NCBI GenBank assembly: GCA_039798005.1 | Contig: JBDKGV010000008.1 | Location: 1-28,404, forward strand | DNA from: JBDKGV01 sp039798005 | GTDB taxonomy: Bacteria; Fibrobacterota; Fibrobacteria; UBA5070 | DNA: 28,404 bases | Direction of reading: 5' to 3' | Shown: piece after piece, positions 1 through 8,071 of the stretch | How positions within the stretch are numbered: position 1 is the first letter of the stretch | Layout: the number at the start of each line of letters is the position of its first letter | Translations under genes and position numbers: made by a program | The notes under the pieces: model-generated | Seen by the model: only the letters and a program-made list of their open reading frames with translations | What the model was told of the DNA's origin: nothing | Database searches by the model: none

Positions 1-2
1 AG

Positions 3-1083
<1,081 letters not shown>

Positions 1084-1085
<2 letters not shown>

Positions 1086-1123
1086 TTTGACGGAATCTGT
1101 CCTGTGACAGATTCCGTCAAATC
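1084..1123. repeat. Perfect 18-bp inverted repeat at the recQ stop
   Basis: The arm GATTTGACGGAATCTGTC (1084-1101) is followed by a 4-nt loop and its exact reverse complement (1106-1123). The left arm overlaps the recQ stop codon at 1083-1085. No T-tract follows, so this is not a textbook intrinsic terminator, although such a stem could stall polymerase or protect a 3' end. Near-copies of one arm occur inside argJ (4199-4217) and beside the terminator at 15381-15399, which suggests a dispersed palindromic repeat. Confidence 0.75.
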
Positions 1124-1220
1124 GCGCCAGGGATGCGCAGGGGGCATTGCCGTGCCGCACCGGCACCGAGCCGGATAGGCGAGCCCGCAGCAGCCCGGCC
1201 CCGCAAGGGCGGGGAGGCGC
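1124..1220. other. GC-rich, multi-hairpin intergenic region between recQ and ispH
   Basis: No gene is seen between the recQ stop and the ispH stop at 1239. The segment can fold by eye into three adjacent hairpins: GTGCCG/CGGCAC (1152-1166), GCCGG/CCGGC (1170-1199) and CCCCGC/GCGGGG (1199-1214). An outer pairing GCGCC (1124-1128) with GGCGC (1216-1220) could enclose them. The second and third share one base at 1199, so they compete slightly. It may be a transcription-end structure for the convergent genes, a repeat element or a structured RNA; the sequence does not decide between these. Confidence 0.35.
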
Positions 1221-1238
1221 CCGTGGACTATTGCCGGA

Positions 1239-2168
1239 TCAGGACAGCTCGGCCGGGAGGGAGAAGTGCACGTTCTCCTCCTTGACTGCGACGGTCTCGA
1301 CCTCGGAGCCGGGATGCAGTGCCTGGATCCAGGAGATGACGCCTTGCACGAGGTCCTCGGGAGCGGAAGCGCCGGAGGTGATGCCGATGGTTCGGGCGTC
1401 GGCGATCCAGGCGGGGTCGGCCTCGTCGGCGCAGTCGAGCAGGTGCGAGCGGATGCCCAGCTTCTCGCCCAGTTCGCGCAGGCGGTTGGTGTTGGAGCTG
1501 GACTTGGAGCCGACCACGAGGAGTACATCCACGTGGGGGGCCATCTCGCGCACGGCTTCCTGGCGGTTGGTGGTCGCGTAGCAGAGGTCGCCCTTGCCGG
1601 GCCCTTGGATCTGAGGGAAGCGGCTGCGCAGGATGTCGATGATGCCGCGCGTCTCGTCCACCGACAGCGTTGTTTGGGTGGTGTAGGCGATGGACTTGTC
1701 TTGAGGCAGGTCCACCGTGTGGGCCTCGGCCTCGGAACCCACCAGCACGACGCGTCCGGCATCGGTCTGGCCCATGGTGCCGATCACTTCAGGGTGGCCG
1801 CGATGGCCGATCAGGACGATCACACGATCCTTGTCGGCATGGCGCTTGACGGAGGTGTGCACCTTCTTGACCAGCGGGCAGGTCGCGTCGATGGCGGCCA
1901 AGTTGCGCTCCTGGGCGTCGGTGAACACCGATTCCGGCACGCCATGGGCCGAGAAGATCACGTTGGCGCCGCTGGGAACCTCGCTGAGTTCCTCGACGAA
2001 GACCGCGCCTTTCTGGCGCAGCGATTCGACCACGAACCGGTTGTGCACGATCTCGTGGCGGACGTAGACGGGCGCTCCATACTTTTCGATGGCGCGCTCG
2101 ACGATTTCGATGGCCCGGTCGACGCCGGCGCAGAAGCCGCGTGGAGCGGCAAGAAGGATGCGTTTCAC
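1239..2168 (-). CDS. ispH: 4-hydroxy-3-methylbut-2-enyl diphosphate reductase IspH (LytB)
   Basis: IspH catalyses the last step of the MEP isoprenoid pathway, reducing HMBPP to IPP and DMAPP with a [4Fe-4S] cluster in the cytoplasm. The three cluster cysteines are present in family context: C13 (PRGFCAGVDRA), C97 (DATCPLV) and C196 (GDLCYATTNRQ). Substrate-binding histidines and the catalytic glutamate are seen in EIVHN, SAHGVP and GHRGHPEV. The usual length is about 310 residues; this is 309 from the GTG at 2168, giving the family-typical start MKRILLAAPRGFCAG. An in-frame TTG at 2177 would add three residues. The GTG is preferred because a TAGTTT hexamer ends 7 nt before it, as expected for a leaderless mRNA, and no Shine-Dalgarno sequence is visible. 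It is divergent from the oxidoreductase gene at 2222. Confidence 0.96.
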   Translation of the reverse strand: MKRILLAAPRGFCAGVDRAIEIVERAIEKYGAPVYVRHEIVHNRFVVESLRQKGAVFVEELSEVPSGANVIFSAHGVPESVFTDAQERNLAAIDATCPLVKKVHTSVKRHADKDRVIVLIGHRGHPEVIGTMGQTDAGRVVLVGSEAEAHTVDLPQDKSIAYTTQTTLSVDETRGIIDILRSRFPQIQGPGKGDLCYATTNRQEAVREMAPHVDVLLVVGSKSSSNTNRLRELGEKLGIRSHLLDCADEADPAWIADARTIGITSGASAPEDLVQGVISWIQALHPGSEVETVAVKEENVHFSLPAELS

Positions 2169-2175
2169 GAAGCAC

Positions 2176-2214
2176 AAACTAGGAAGTTGGGGCGCCAGGT
2201 AGCGGAGCTATCGT
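2176..2214. promoter_or_regulatory. Back-to-back promoters between ispH and the oxidoreductase gene
   Basis: On the minus strand TAGTTT (2181-2176) lies 7 nt before the ispH GTG. On the plus strand TATCGT (2209-2214) lies 7 nt before the ATG at 2222, with a weak -35 candidate TTGGGG at 2187-2192 (16-nt spacer). Only 53 bp separate the two start codons and no Shine-Dalgarno sequence precedes either, so both transcripts are likely leaderless. Confidence 0.45.
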
Positions 2215-2221
2215 TGGAACG

Positions 2222-3184
2222 ATGAAGACGATGCGTTGGGGAATCCTCGGGTGTGGGCATATCGCTGGAAAATTCGCACGGGATCTGGCGCTGGTCCCGG
2301 ATGCGGCGCTTGTGGCCTCGTGGGGGCGCAACCCCGAGAACGTGTGTCGTTTTGCGGCGCAGTACGGAGGTCAAGGCGATGTGTCGCGCGCGGCGTTCCT
2401 AGCGAATCCGGAGATCGATGTCGTGTATGTGGCCTCGCCTCATCACCTGCATTTGCAGGATACGCTCGATTGCCTGGAGGCGGGCAAGGCGGTGCTGTGC
2501 GAAAAACCGTTCGGGCAAGATCTCAAGGCGGCGACCCGAGTGTTCGAGGTGGCGCGCTCCAAGAATCTGTTCGTGATGGAAGCGCTGTGGACCCGATTTC
2601 TTCCGCATCTGAAGAAGGCCTTGGAGCTGGTGGAGCAAGGAATCCTCGGGGATGTGCGGATGGTGGAGGCGGACTTCGGCATCGAGGTGCCATTCAACGA
2701 GACCTCGCGCCTGTTCATGGCCTCCAGTGGTGGAAGCCTGTGGGACATCGGGATTTATCCGATCTTCCTTGCGCGCCTGTTTCTCGGGAACCCGACTCGC
2801 GTGAAGGCGATGGCGGATTGGGCGCCGACCGGTGTGGACCAGCGCCTTTCCATGGCCTTGGCCTTCGAGGGAGGCAAATACGCCCAGCTCTATTCGGGCT
2901 TTTGCGAGCGCACCGAATGCACGGCGACCCTGCACGGAAGCCTTGGAAAGTTGCGCATCGAAGGGCAATTCCATGTGCCCAGCAATCTCGTGCTCACGGA
3001 CAAGAACGGCGTGGCGACGCGGTTGGAATTCCCGCGCGAAGGCTTCGGCTACCAGCACGAAACGGTCCATGTCCACGAATGCCTGCGCGCCGGACTGATA
3101 GAAAGCCCGCTCTGGACTCACGCCGACACGCTCGGACTTCTGGGCTTGATGGAACGAGTGGCCCGATCCACGCGAGAGGAGTGA
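2222..3184 (+). CDS. Gfo/Idh/MocA-family NAD(P)-dependent oxidoreductase
   Basis: The N terminus is a Rossmann fold with GILGCGHIAGKFA (residues 7-19). The family signature CEKP (93-96) supplies the catalytic Lys95. The C-terminal half is the alpha/beta substrate domain, with DIGIYP (175-180) carrying the usual catalytic-site Asp and Tyr. The stretch EALWTRFLP (about 120-128) and the overall length of 320 residues resemble the dihydrodiol / D-xylose dehydrogenase branch of the family. These enzymes oxidise or reduce a sugar or cyclic alcohol with NAD(P); the substrate cannot be read from sequence. The start at 2222 gives the glycine motif its normal distance from the N terminus. No pathway partner is adjacent: ispH is divergent and argJ convergent. 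Confidence 0.9.
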   Translation: MKTMRWGILGCGHIAGKFARDLALVPDAALVASWGRNPENVCRFAAQYGGQGDVSRAAFLANPEIDVVYVASPHHLHLQDTLDCLEAGKAVLCEKPFGQDLKAATRVFEVARSKNLFVMEALWTRFLPHLKKALELVEQGILGDVRMVEADFGIEVPFNETSRLFMASSGGSLWDIGIYPIFLARLFLGNPTRVKAMADWAPTGVDQRLSMALAFEGGKYAQLYSGFCERTECTATLHGSLGKLRIEGQFHVPSNLVLTDKNGVATRLEFPREGFGYQHETVHVHECLRAGLIESPLWTHADTLGLLGLMERVARSTREE

Positions 3185-3500
3185 TTCCGTCTTAGGTTGA
3201 TTGCAGCCTGCGAAAAGAGCGAAGCGACTTTTCGCGAAAGGCTGGGCAGGTTCGGTTTGATCTGAGCGAGCGGGAATGGAGTCGACGTGAGCTGAGTCCG
3301 ATGCCGCAGCAAACGAGCGAAGCAAGTTTGCAAAAGCGACTGAACTAGGCAAGCCAGCGAAGCGGCGCTTGCCCAAACGACCGGAAACGACGCGCCTGAA
3401 TCGAGCGAGCGGGATGCAGACGACCCGCCCCGATCCCCGAAGCTGTAGCAGCGCTACAGCGAGCGGGTGAGGAAGGGGAGTATGCGCCCGCGCAGCCGAT
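3185..3500. repeat. Gene-free region holding a cluster of stem-loops with shared loop AGCGAAGC
   Basis: This 316-bp gap lies between the 3' ends of two convergent genes. Three stem-loops have different stems but the same loop core AGCGAAGC: CGAAAAG/CTTTTCG (3211-3234), GCAAAC/GTTTGC (3309-3331) and GGCAAGC/GCTTGCC (3348-3373). The first is flanked by a further pairing CAGCC/GGCTG (3204-3208 with 3240-3244), the second by CGC/GCG (3305-3307 with 3336-3338). A fourth hairpin, GCTGTAGC/GCTACAGC (3442-3460), has a short AGC loop. GAGCGAGCGGGA recurs at about 3264 and 3402, with a shortened version near 3460. No convincing ORF was found. Stems that keep pairing while changing sequence point to selection on structure, or to repeated insertion of one palindromic element. 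Confidence 0.65.
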
Positions 3501-4709
3501 TCAGGTGGAGTAGTCGGCGTTGATTGAGACGTACTCCTTCGAGAAGTCGCAGGTCCAGAAGACCGTCTCGAAGGGGCCGGTCCCGAGGGTCAGGTGCAGA
3601 CGCACATCTTGGCCCTTCATGGAGCGGGAGAGCGGCGCCGCCTCGAACGGGACGGGCGTGCCGCGCACCAGCACCTCGACGTCCTGGATGGTCAGTTTGC
3701 ACTGCTCGGGGGTGATGTCGCCGCCCGAGTAACCGGCCGCGCAGAGGATGCGTCCCCAGTTGGGGTCGGCACCGTGGACGGCGGTCTTGACCAGAGGGGA
3801 GTTGGCGATGGCGCGGCCCACGAGCTCGGCCTGTTCGGCGGTCTCGGCTCCGGTCACCTTGATCTCGATGAGCACGGTGGCGCCTTCGCCGTCGCGGGCG
3901 ATCTCGCGGGAGAGGTGGGCCATGACTTCAGCTAGCGCCGCTTCGAAGGCTGCTGCCTCCGGAGTGTCCGGCAGGATCTCGAGCAGGCCCGCGGCGCCGT
4001 TCGAGAGGAGCACGCAGGTGTCGTTGGTGGAGGTGTCCCCGTCGACGGATACGCGGTTGAAGCTCTTCTCGAGGGAGCGCTTGAAGGCGCCATCCAGGAC
4101 TTCCTGCGAGACCAGGGCGTCGGTGGTCAGGTAGGAAAGCATGGTGGCCATGCGGGGGTGGATCATGCCCGCGCCCTTGGCGCATCCCCCAATCGTGAAT
4201 TTGCCGGAATCTGTCACGACCTCGGCGCCGCAGAACTTGGGGCGGGTGTCGGTGGTCATGATGGCCTCGGCGAAGTCCTTGCCGCCTGTGGTCGTGACCA
4301 GCGGAGCGATGGCGGGCACGCCGGAGAGAATCTTGTCCATCGGGAGCTGGTGCCCGATGATGCCGGTGCTGGAGACCAGGGCGGCGCCCTTTGCGAGATT
4401 CAGGGCCGTTTCCAGCGCGGCGGCGTTGGCGGCGGCGTTGGTCTTGCCCAGTTCCCCGGTGCAGGCGTTGGCGTTGCCGGAGTTCACCAGGATCGCTTGG
4501 AGCGGTGCACCCGAGGCAAGCAGCTCGCGTCCGAACAGGACCGGGGCCGCAGCCACCTTGTTGGTCGTGAAGGCGGCCGTCCAACGGCACGGACGGTCCG
4601 AGACCAGGAGCGCCAGGTCCGGTTTGCCGGAGGCTTTGATGCCGCAGGTGTGACGGGCGGCGGAGAAGCCCTTGGGCGAGGTCGGATGGGCGTCAGGCAG
4701 AAAATTCAT
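3501..4709 (-). CDS. argJ: Arginine biosynthesis bifunctional protein ArgJ (ornithine acetyltransferase / N-acetylglutamate synthase)
   Basis: ArgJ moves the acetyl group from N-acetylornithine to glutamate in the cyclic arginine pathway, and in bifunctional forms also acetylates glutamate from acetyl-CoA. The precursor self-cleaves before a conserved threonine that becomes the nucleophile. The motif is clear here as KGAGMIHPRMATML, with Thr189 in the AT-ML junction. The oxyanion-hole region STGIIG (114-119) and the NSGNANACTG segment (77-86) are also present, and the protein ends INADYST, like the usual terminal INADYxT. Its 402 residues are normal for the family. It follows a glycosyltransferase gene after 42 nt but has its own putative -10 in that gap. 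No other arg gene is in the window. The segment 4199-4217 matches one arm of the 1084-1123 hairpin at all but one position. Confidence 0.96.
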   Translation of the reverse strand: MNFLPDAHPTSPKGFSAARHTCGIKASGKPDLALLVSDRPCRWTAAFTTNKVAAAPVLFGRELLASGAPLQAILVNSGNANACTGELGKTNAAANAAALETALNLAKGAALVSSTGIIGHQLPMDKILSGVPAIAPLVTTTGGKDFAEAIMTTDTRPKFCGAEVVTDSGKFTIGGCAKGAGMIHPRMATMLSYLTTDALVSQEVLDGAFKRSLEKSFNRVSVDGDTSTNDTCVLLSNGAAGLLEILPDTPEAAAFEAALAEVMAHLSREIARDGEGATVLIEIKVTGAETAEQAELVGRAIANSPLVKTAVHGADPNWGRILCAAGYSGGDITPEQCKLTIQDVEVLVRGTPVPFEAAPLSRSMKGQDVRLHLTLGTGPFETVFWTCDFSKEYVSINADYST

Positions 4710-4717
4710 GGAGAGGA

Positions 4718-4723
4718 AAGGTA
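4718..4723 (-). promoter_or_regulatory. Putative leaderless -10 of argJ
   Basis: TACCTT on the minus strand ends 8 nt before the argJ ATG, and the sequence between contains no purine-rich Shine-Dalgarno sequence. The same TACCTT hexamer precedes the genes at 9293 and 20329. Confidence 0.4.
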
Positions 4724-4751
4724 GAACCCCGGAATGCGCCCGGTCGGAATC

Positions 4752-5891
4752 TCAGCCGACGACTTCAGCCCGGCTTTTCCAGCGGTACCAGCCGAAGTGG
4801 CCGGCCAAGGCTGCGTAGATGCCGATGGCAAGTTGGGGGACGGCAAGCAGCGGATACCATGCGAGACTGCGAAGCCTGCCCAGACGCCAAGCGGCGAGGG
4901 TGAAATAGATGGAATCTGTCAAGATCTTCGCCATCCAGGCGGCGCCCCACACCTGCCAGTTCAAGATTCCTGAGAGGCAGAAAGTCCAGCCCAAGAGCAG
5001 GAACACCCAGTAGCCGAAGATCAGGGAAAGAGCCGCGACATAGGCCTTGTTCTCGTACTGCGTTCCGTTGGATGCCCAGCGGGCGCGCTGGTTCAGCACT
5101 TCGCGCCAAGTGTCGGCGGCCGGTGTGGTCACGCTTGCCTGCGGGTCGAGGCAATAAGCAACCCGCACTCCGGGCTGATGGCTCATGCGGTGCACCAGCA
5201 TGTCGTCATCCCCGGAGGAAAGATGCTCCATCCCCTTGAAACCTCCGGCCTGGACGAAAAGTTCGCGGCGGTAGGCAAGGCTCGGGGCGGAGGCGAGGAA
5301 CGGAACCCCAAGTCCAAAGCCTGCGGCCTCGGCGCCGACCAGGGCAAGGGTTTCGCATTCTTGATAGCGGTGGCAGAGCGTGGAGATCCCCGAAAGTCCT
5401 TTGGGACCCTGCACGATGCCGACACCGGGGACGAAGCGCGAGGCCAGTGCGGAGATCCAGCCTTTCGGAGGGCGGCAGTCCGCGTCCGTGGAGGCCAGGA
5501 TCTCGTGCCGTGCGTGATCGAAGCCGCGTTGAAGGGCCCGTTTCTTCGGGGCGGCGATCTCCGGGGCGTCGTGAGGGATCTGCAGCAGGCGGAAGCGGGA
5601 GTCCTTTTCGACGAAACGGTTCACGATGGATGCCGTGGCATCGTGTGAACGGTCGTCGACCACGATGACCTCGAAGATTCCCGCGTAATCCTGCTGCGCC
5701 AGTGCGTTCAAGGTTTCGCGCAGGACAGGTGCCTCATTGTGGGCGGGCACGACGACGGAGAAGGAAGGCCGCTGGCTTGCGCGTGGGGAGCGCAGCCGGA
5801 CCAGTCCGACTGACAGCCCGAAAAAGAACAACGAATAGGTCGCCGTGGCGATCCCGACCAGAATGGTCAGGAATGTGATGAAGATCAACAA
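4752..5891 (-). CDS. Membrane-bound family 2 glycosyltransferase
   Basis: An N-terminal membrane segment (about residues 1-25) is followed by a GT-A glycosyltransferase 2 domain: SVVVPAHNEAPVL, VVDDRS, the metal-binding STDADC, the GDDDML segment, and an acceptor-site QRARW motif. Three or four hydrophobic segments close the C terminus. QxxRW-type enzymes of this kind transfer sugar to lipid or growing polysaccharide at the cytoplasmic face of the inner membrane; donor and acceptor are not predictable. No ATG lies near the N terminus. The frame can begin at tandem TTG codons (5891 or 5888), with a CATATT hexamer 8 nt upstream of the first, so the start is uncertain. It is divergent from the secreted protein gene at 6013 and 42 nt upstream of argJ. 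Confidence 0.88.
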   Translation of the reverse strand: MLIFITFLTILVGIATATYSLFFFGLSVGLVRLRSPRASQRPSFSVVVPAHNEAPVLRETLNALAQQDYAGIFEVIVVDDRSHDATASIVNRFVEKDSRFRLLQIPHDAPEIAAPKKRALQRGFDHARHEILASTDADCRPPKGWISALASRFVPGVGIVQGPKGLSGISTLCHRYQECETLALVGAEAAGFGLGVPFLASAPSLAYRRELFVQAGGFKGMEHLSSGDDDMLVHRMSHQPGVRVAYCLDPQASVTTPAADTWREVLNQRARWASNGTQYENKAYVAALSLIFGYWVFLLLGWTFCLSGILNWQVWGAAWMAKILTDSIYFTLAAWRLGRLRSLAWYPLLAVPQLAIGIYAALAGHFGWYRWKSRAEVVG

Positions 5892-5911
5892 GGCGGGCCA
5901 ATATGGGAAAG

Positions 5912-5927
5912 TGTGTTGTGGATCACA
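5912..5927. promoter_or_regulatory. CRP/FNR-like site in the divergent region upstream of the envelope operon
   Basis: TGTGT-N6-TCACA matches the CRP consensus TGTGA-N6-TCACA at nine of ten half-site positions, and GATCACA equals the right half of the E. coli consensus. It lies about 20 bp from the glycosyltransferase start and about 85 bp before the ATG at 6013. The AT-rich TTATTAAAT at 5931-5939 could supply a -10 for the rightward operon. No CRP-family gene is in the window. Confidence 0.35.
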
Positions 5928-6012
5928 GATTTATTAAATGCAAAGATGCAAATTGAAGGAGAGGCAAGTCGAACTGAACGCCGATCCAACAAGTTCCAGG
6001 AGGTTTTCCCGT

Positions 6013-6867
6013 ATGCTGACAACTCGTATTTCATCCAAAATGGCTGCGGTGGCGCTGGCGTTTGCCGGGCTGTCCCATGCTCAATCGACCGCTGCGGATT
6101 GCGTGGAAGGCGTCGATTGGGTCAAGCGAACCGTCTGCGCCAAGGGTATCGGTGCCGTGAACCCCAAGATGCCGGCCTCCGCCGCACGTCCCGGGGCCAT
6201 CCGCGCCGCCCAGATGTCCTCCTTGCGCAATGCCTTGGAACTGGTGAAGGGGCTTTCGATCAATTCCACCACGACCATCGCCAACAGCATGACCCAGTCC
6301 GATGAGGTCCGCTCCAGGGTCGAAGGGTTCATCAAGACCTTCAAGATCGGTCGCGAGCACTACATGGACGACCTCACGGTGGAAGTCTTTGCGGAAATTC
6401 CTCTCGATGCCGTGGGTGAGATGGTCCTGCCCAGCAGCATCCAGAACACCCCGTCCGTGACTTCTTGGGGAGCTCCCAAGGAGGTCGGCTCCGGCGCGGC
6501 GAACCCGGGACTGTCCCGCGGTGCGGCCTACACGGGCCTGATCATCGACGCGCGCGGCTTGAGCGTCCTGCCGGCCTTGGCTCCGCGCATCCTCGATGCC
6601 GATGGCAAGGAAATCTACGGATCGGCCAACGTGAGCCGCGAATGGGCGGTCAAGTACGGCATGGCCGGCTACGCCAAGACCCCTGAGCAGGCGCGCGCCA
6701 TCAAGGATCGCATCGGTGACAACCCGGGATTCCTCAAGGCGGTCCGTGCCGAGGGTGCCGCCAAGACCGACGTCGTCCTGACTGCCGAAGATGCGCTCGC
6801 TCTTCGGGCCACCGCAGAAACCCTCAAGTACTTGTCCCAGGCACGCGTCATTCTCCTGGTTGATTGA
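6013..6867 (+). CDS. Secreted LPP20-family-like envelope protein
   Basis: The start is fixed by a strong AGGAGG (5998-6003) 9 nt before the ATG. The frame extends upstream to 5938, but the protein from 6013 opens directly with a signal peptide (ALAFAGLSHA then QS). The mature middle part (RAAQMSSLRNALELVKGL, then TQSDEVRSRVEGF and a DLTVEVFAEIPL strand) matches the LPP20 pattern, in which an alpha/beta fold packs a long helix against strands. The C-terminal part has YTGLIIDARGLSVLPAL and PRILDADGKEIYG, a module I recall from periplasmic proteins of many diderm phyla. Length is 284 residues. It leads an operon with the SLH lipoprotein (22-nt gap) and the FlgT-like protein. A role in envelope or surface-structure assembly is inferred; the molecular function is unknown. 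Confidence 0.85.
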   Translation: MLTTRISSKMAAVALAFAGLSHAQSTAADCVEGVDWVKRTVCAKGIGAVNPKMPASAARPGAIRAAQMSSLRNALELVKGLSINSTTTIANSMTQSDEVRSRVEGFIKTFKIGREHYMDDLTVEVFAEIPLDAVGEMVLPSSIQNTPSVTSWGAPKEVGSGAANPGLSRGAAYTGLIIDARGLSVLPALAPRILDADGKEIYGSANVSREWAVKYGMAGYAKTPEQARAIKDRIGDNPGFLKAVRAEGAAKTDVVLTAEDALALRATAETLKYLSQARVILLVD

Positions 6868-6889
6868 TTTCAGGAAAGGTTGAATTCCC

Positions 6890-8071
6890 ATGAAGATCAC
6901 ACATCGTCTCTGCGCACTCCTCGTTCCGGCCATTCTTCTGTCCGCCTGCGGTCCCAAGCGGACCTCGCAGGGACTGATGGACGACCCTCGCACTCACGCG
7001 GACCGGGGCAAGCAATACTACGACAAGGGTGAGATGGCCCGCTCCAAGGTGGAGTACCGCCTGGCCTTGGATCTTGACAAGAAGTTCGCTCCGGCCTTGG
7101 CTGGGCTTGCCATGGTCAAGGCTTCGGAACGTGATTTCGACAGCGCCGAGGACTTGGCTTCGATGGCGATCTCCAAGGCCGACGACAAGATTCCGGACGG
7201 CTGGATCGCCAAGGGCGTCGTGATCGCCGAGAAGAAGCGCGGTGGCAAGGATGCCGATTGGTTTGAGGATGCCGAAAAGGCGTTCCGCAAGGCGATCAAG
7301 ATCGACGCCAACAGCGGAGAGGCTTACTACCGGCTTGGCAACGCGGCGGCTTGGGCTTCGCTCTCGGCGGAGAAGGACGATGAATATGTCGACCTCATCC
7401 GCAAGGCGGGGGACAGCTATCGCAAGGTCATCTCCATCGACAAGGCTTACACCGGAGAAGCCAACGGCGCTTGGGTGCGGGTCCAGAAGGTGGAACGCTC
7501 CCTGCCGGGTTCCCGCGTGGGTCGCAAGGTCGCCATGGTCGATTCCATCAGCCGTGCCGACGCCGCGGCGTTGTTCATCGCCGAGCTTGGCATCGACAAG
7601 ATCCTGTCCCGCAGTCGTGGTGCGAAGTTCGACACCGGCTTCAAGGCTCCCGAGGATCCGATGAAGGTCAAGGAGGCTTCCGTCTCCAAGGCGATCGCCT
7701 CGGACATCAAGGGCCACTGGGCGGAGAACTTCATCGTCGATGCCGTCGGTCTTGGCATCCGCGGGCTTCAGGTCCAGCCGGACGGCAAGTTCCTGCCGGC
7801 CCAGTCGCTGACCCGTGCCGAGTTCGCCTTCCTGCTGGAAGACGCGCTGATGATCGTGCTTGCCGACAAGAGTCTGGCCACCAAGTACATCGGTGCCCCG
7901 GCCCGTTTCACGGACCTTGCCGCCAGCTCCCCGTACTCCAATGCGGTGTGCAACATGGTTGACAAGAACATCCTGCAGGGAGAGCCTGACGGCACCTTCG
8001 GAGCGCTCAAGTCCGTGAGCGGTGCGGATGCGCTTCTGTCGATCCGTACCATCAAGGAGCTTCGCAAGTGA
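6890..8071 (+). CDS. Lipoprotein with TPR repeats and C-terminal SLH domains
   Basis: A lipoprotein signal peptide ends in LLSAC, with Cys20 as the lipidation site. Residues about 38-190 form TPR-like helical pairs (KGEMARSKVEYRLALDLD, AEKAFRKAIKIDANSGEAY). The C-terminal 170 residues hold SLH-type units: a degenerate one near SISRADAAALFIAELG, then SDIKGHWAENFIVDA with LTRAEFAFLLEDAL, then FTDLAASSPYSNAV with ILQGEPDGTFG. SLH domains bind pyruvylated secondary cell-wall polymers or, in diderms, peptidoglycan, so this protein could tether the outer membrane to the wall while TPRs recruit partners; that is inference. AGGAAAGG precedes the start. Its stop overlaps the next start by 4 nt (GTGA). 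Confidence 0.88.
   Translation: MKITHRLCALLVPAILLSACGPKRTSQGLMDDPRTHADRGKQYYDKGEMARSKVEYRLALDLDKKFAPALAGLAMVKASERDFDSAEDLASMAISKADDKIPDGWIAKGVVIAEKKRGGKDADWFEDAEKAFRKAIKIDANSGEAYYRLGNAAAWASLSAEKDDEYVDLIRKAGDSYRKVISIDKAYTGEANGAWVRVQKVERSLPGSRVGRKVAMVDSISRADAAALFIAELGIDKILSRSRGAKFDTGFKAPEDPMKVKEASVSKAIASDIKGHWAENFIVDAVGLGIRGLQVQPDGKFLPAQSLTRAEFAFLLEDALMIVLADKSLATKYIGAPARFTDLAASSPYSNAVCNMVDKNILQGEPDGTFGALKSVSGADALLSIRTIKELRK

Noticed and set aside
3203..3460. Possible CRISPR array
   Set aside because: The repeated units are hairpins with differing stems and irregular spacing; there are no identical repeats separated by equal unique spacers.
5938..6012. Upstream extension of the LPP20-like gene
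   Set aside because: The ATG at 5938 overlaps the probable promoter and gives a charged N terminus, whereas 6013 has AGGAGG and opens with a signal peptide.
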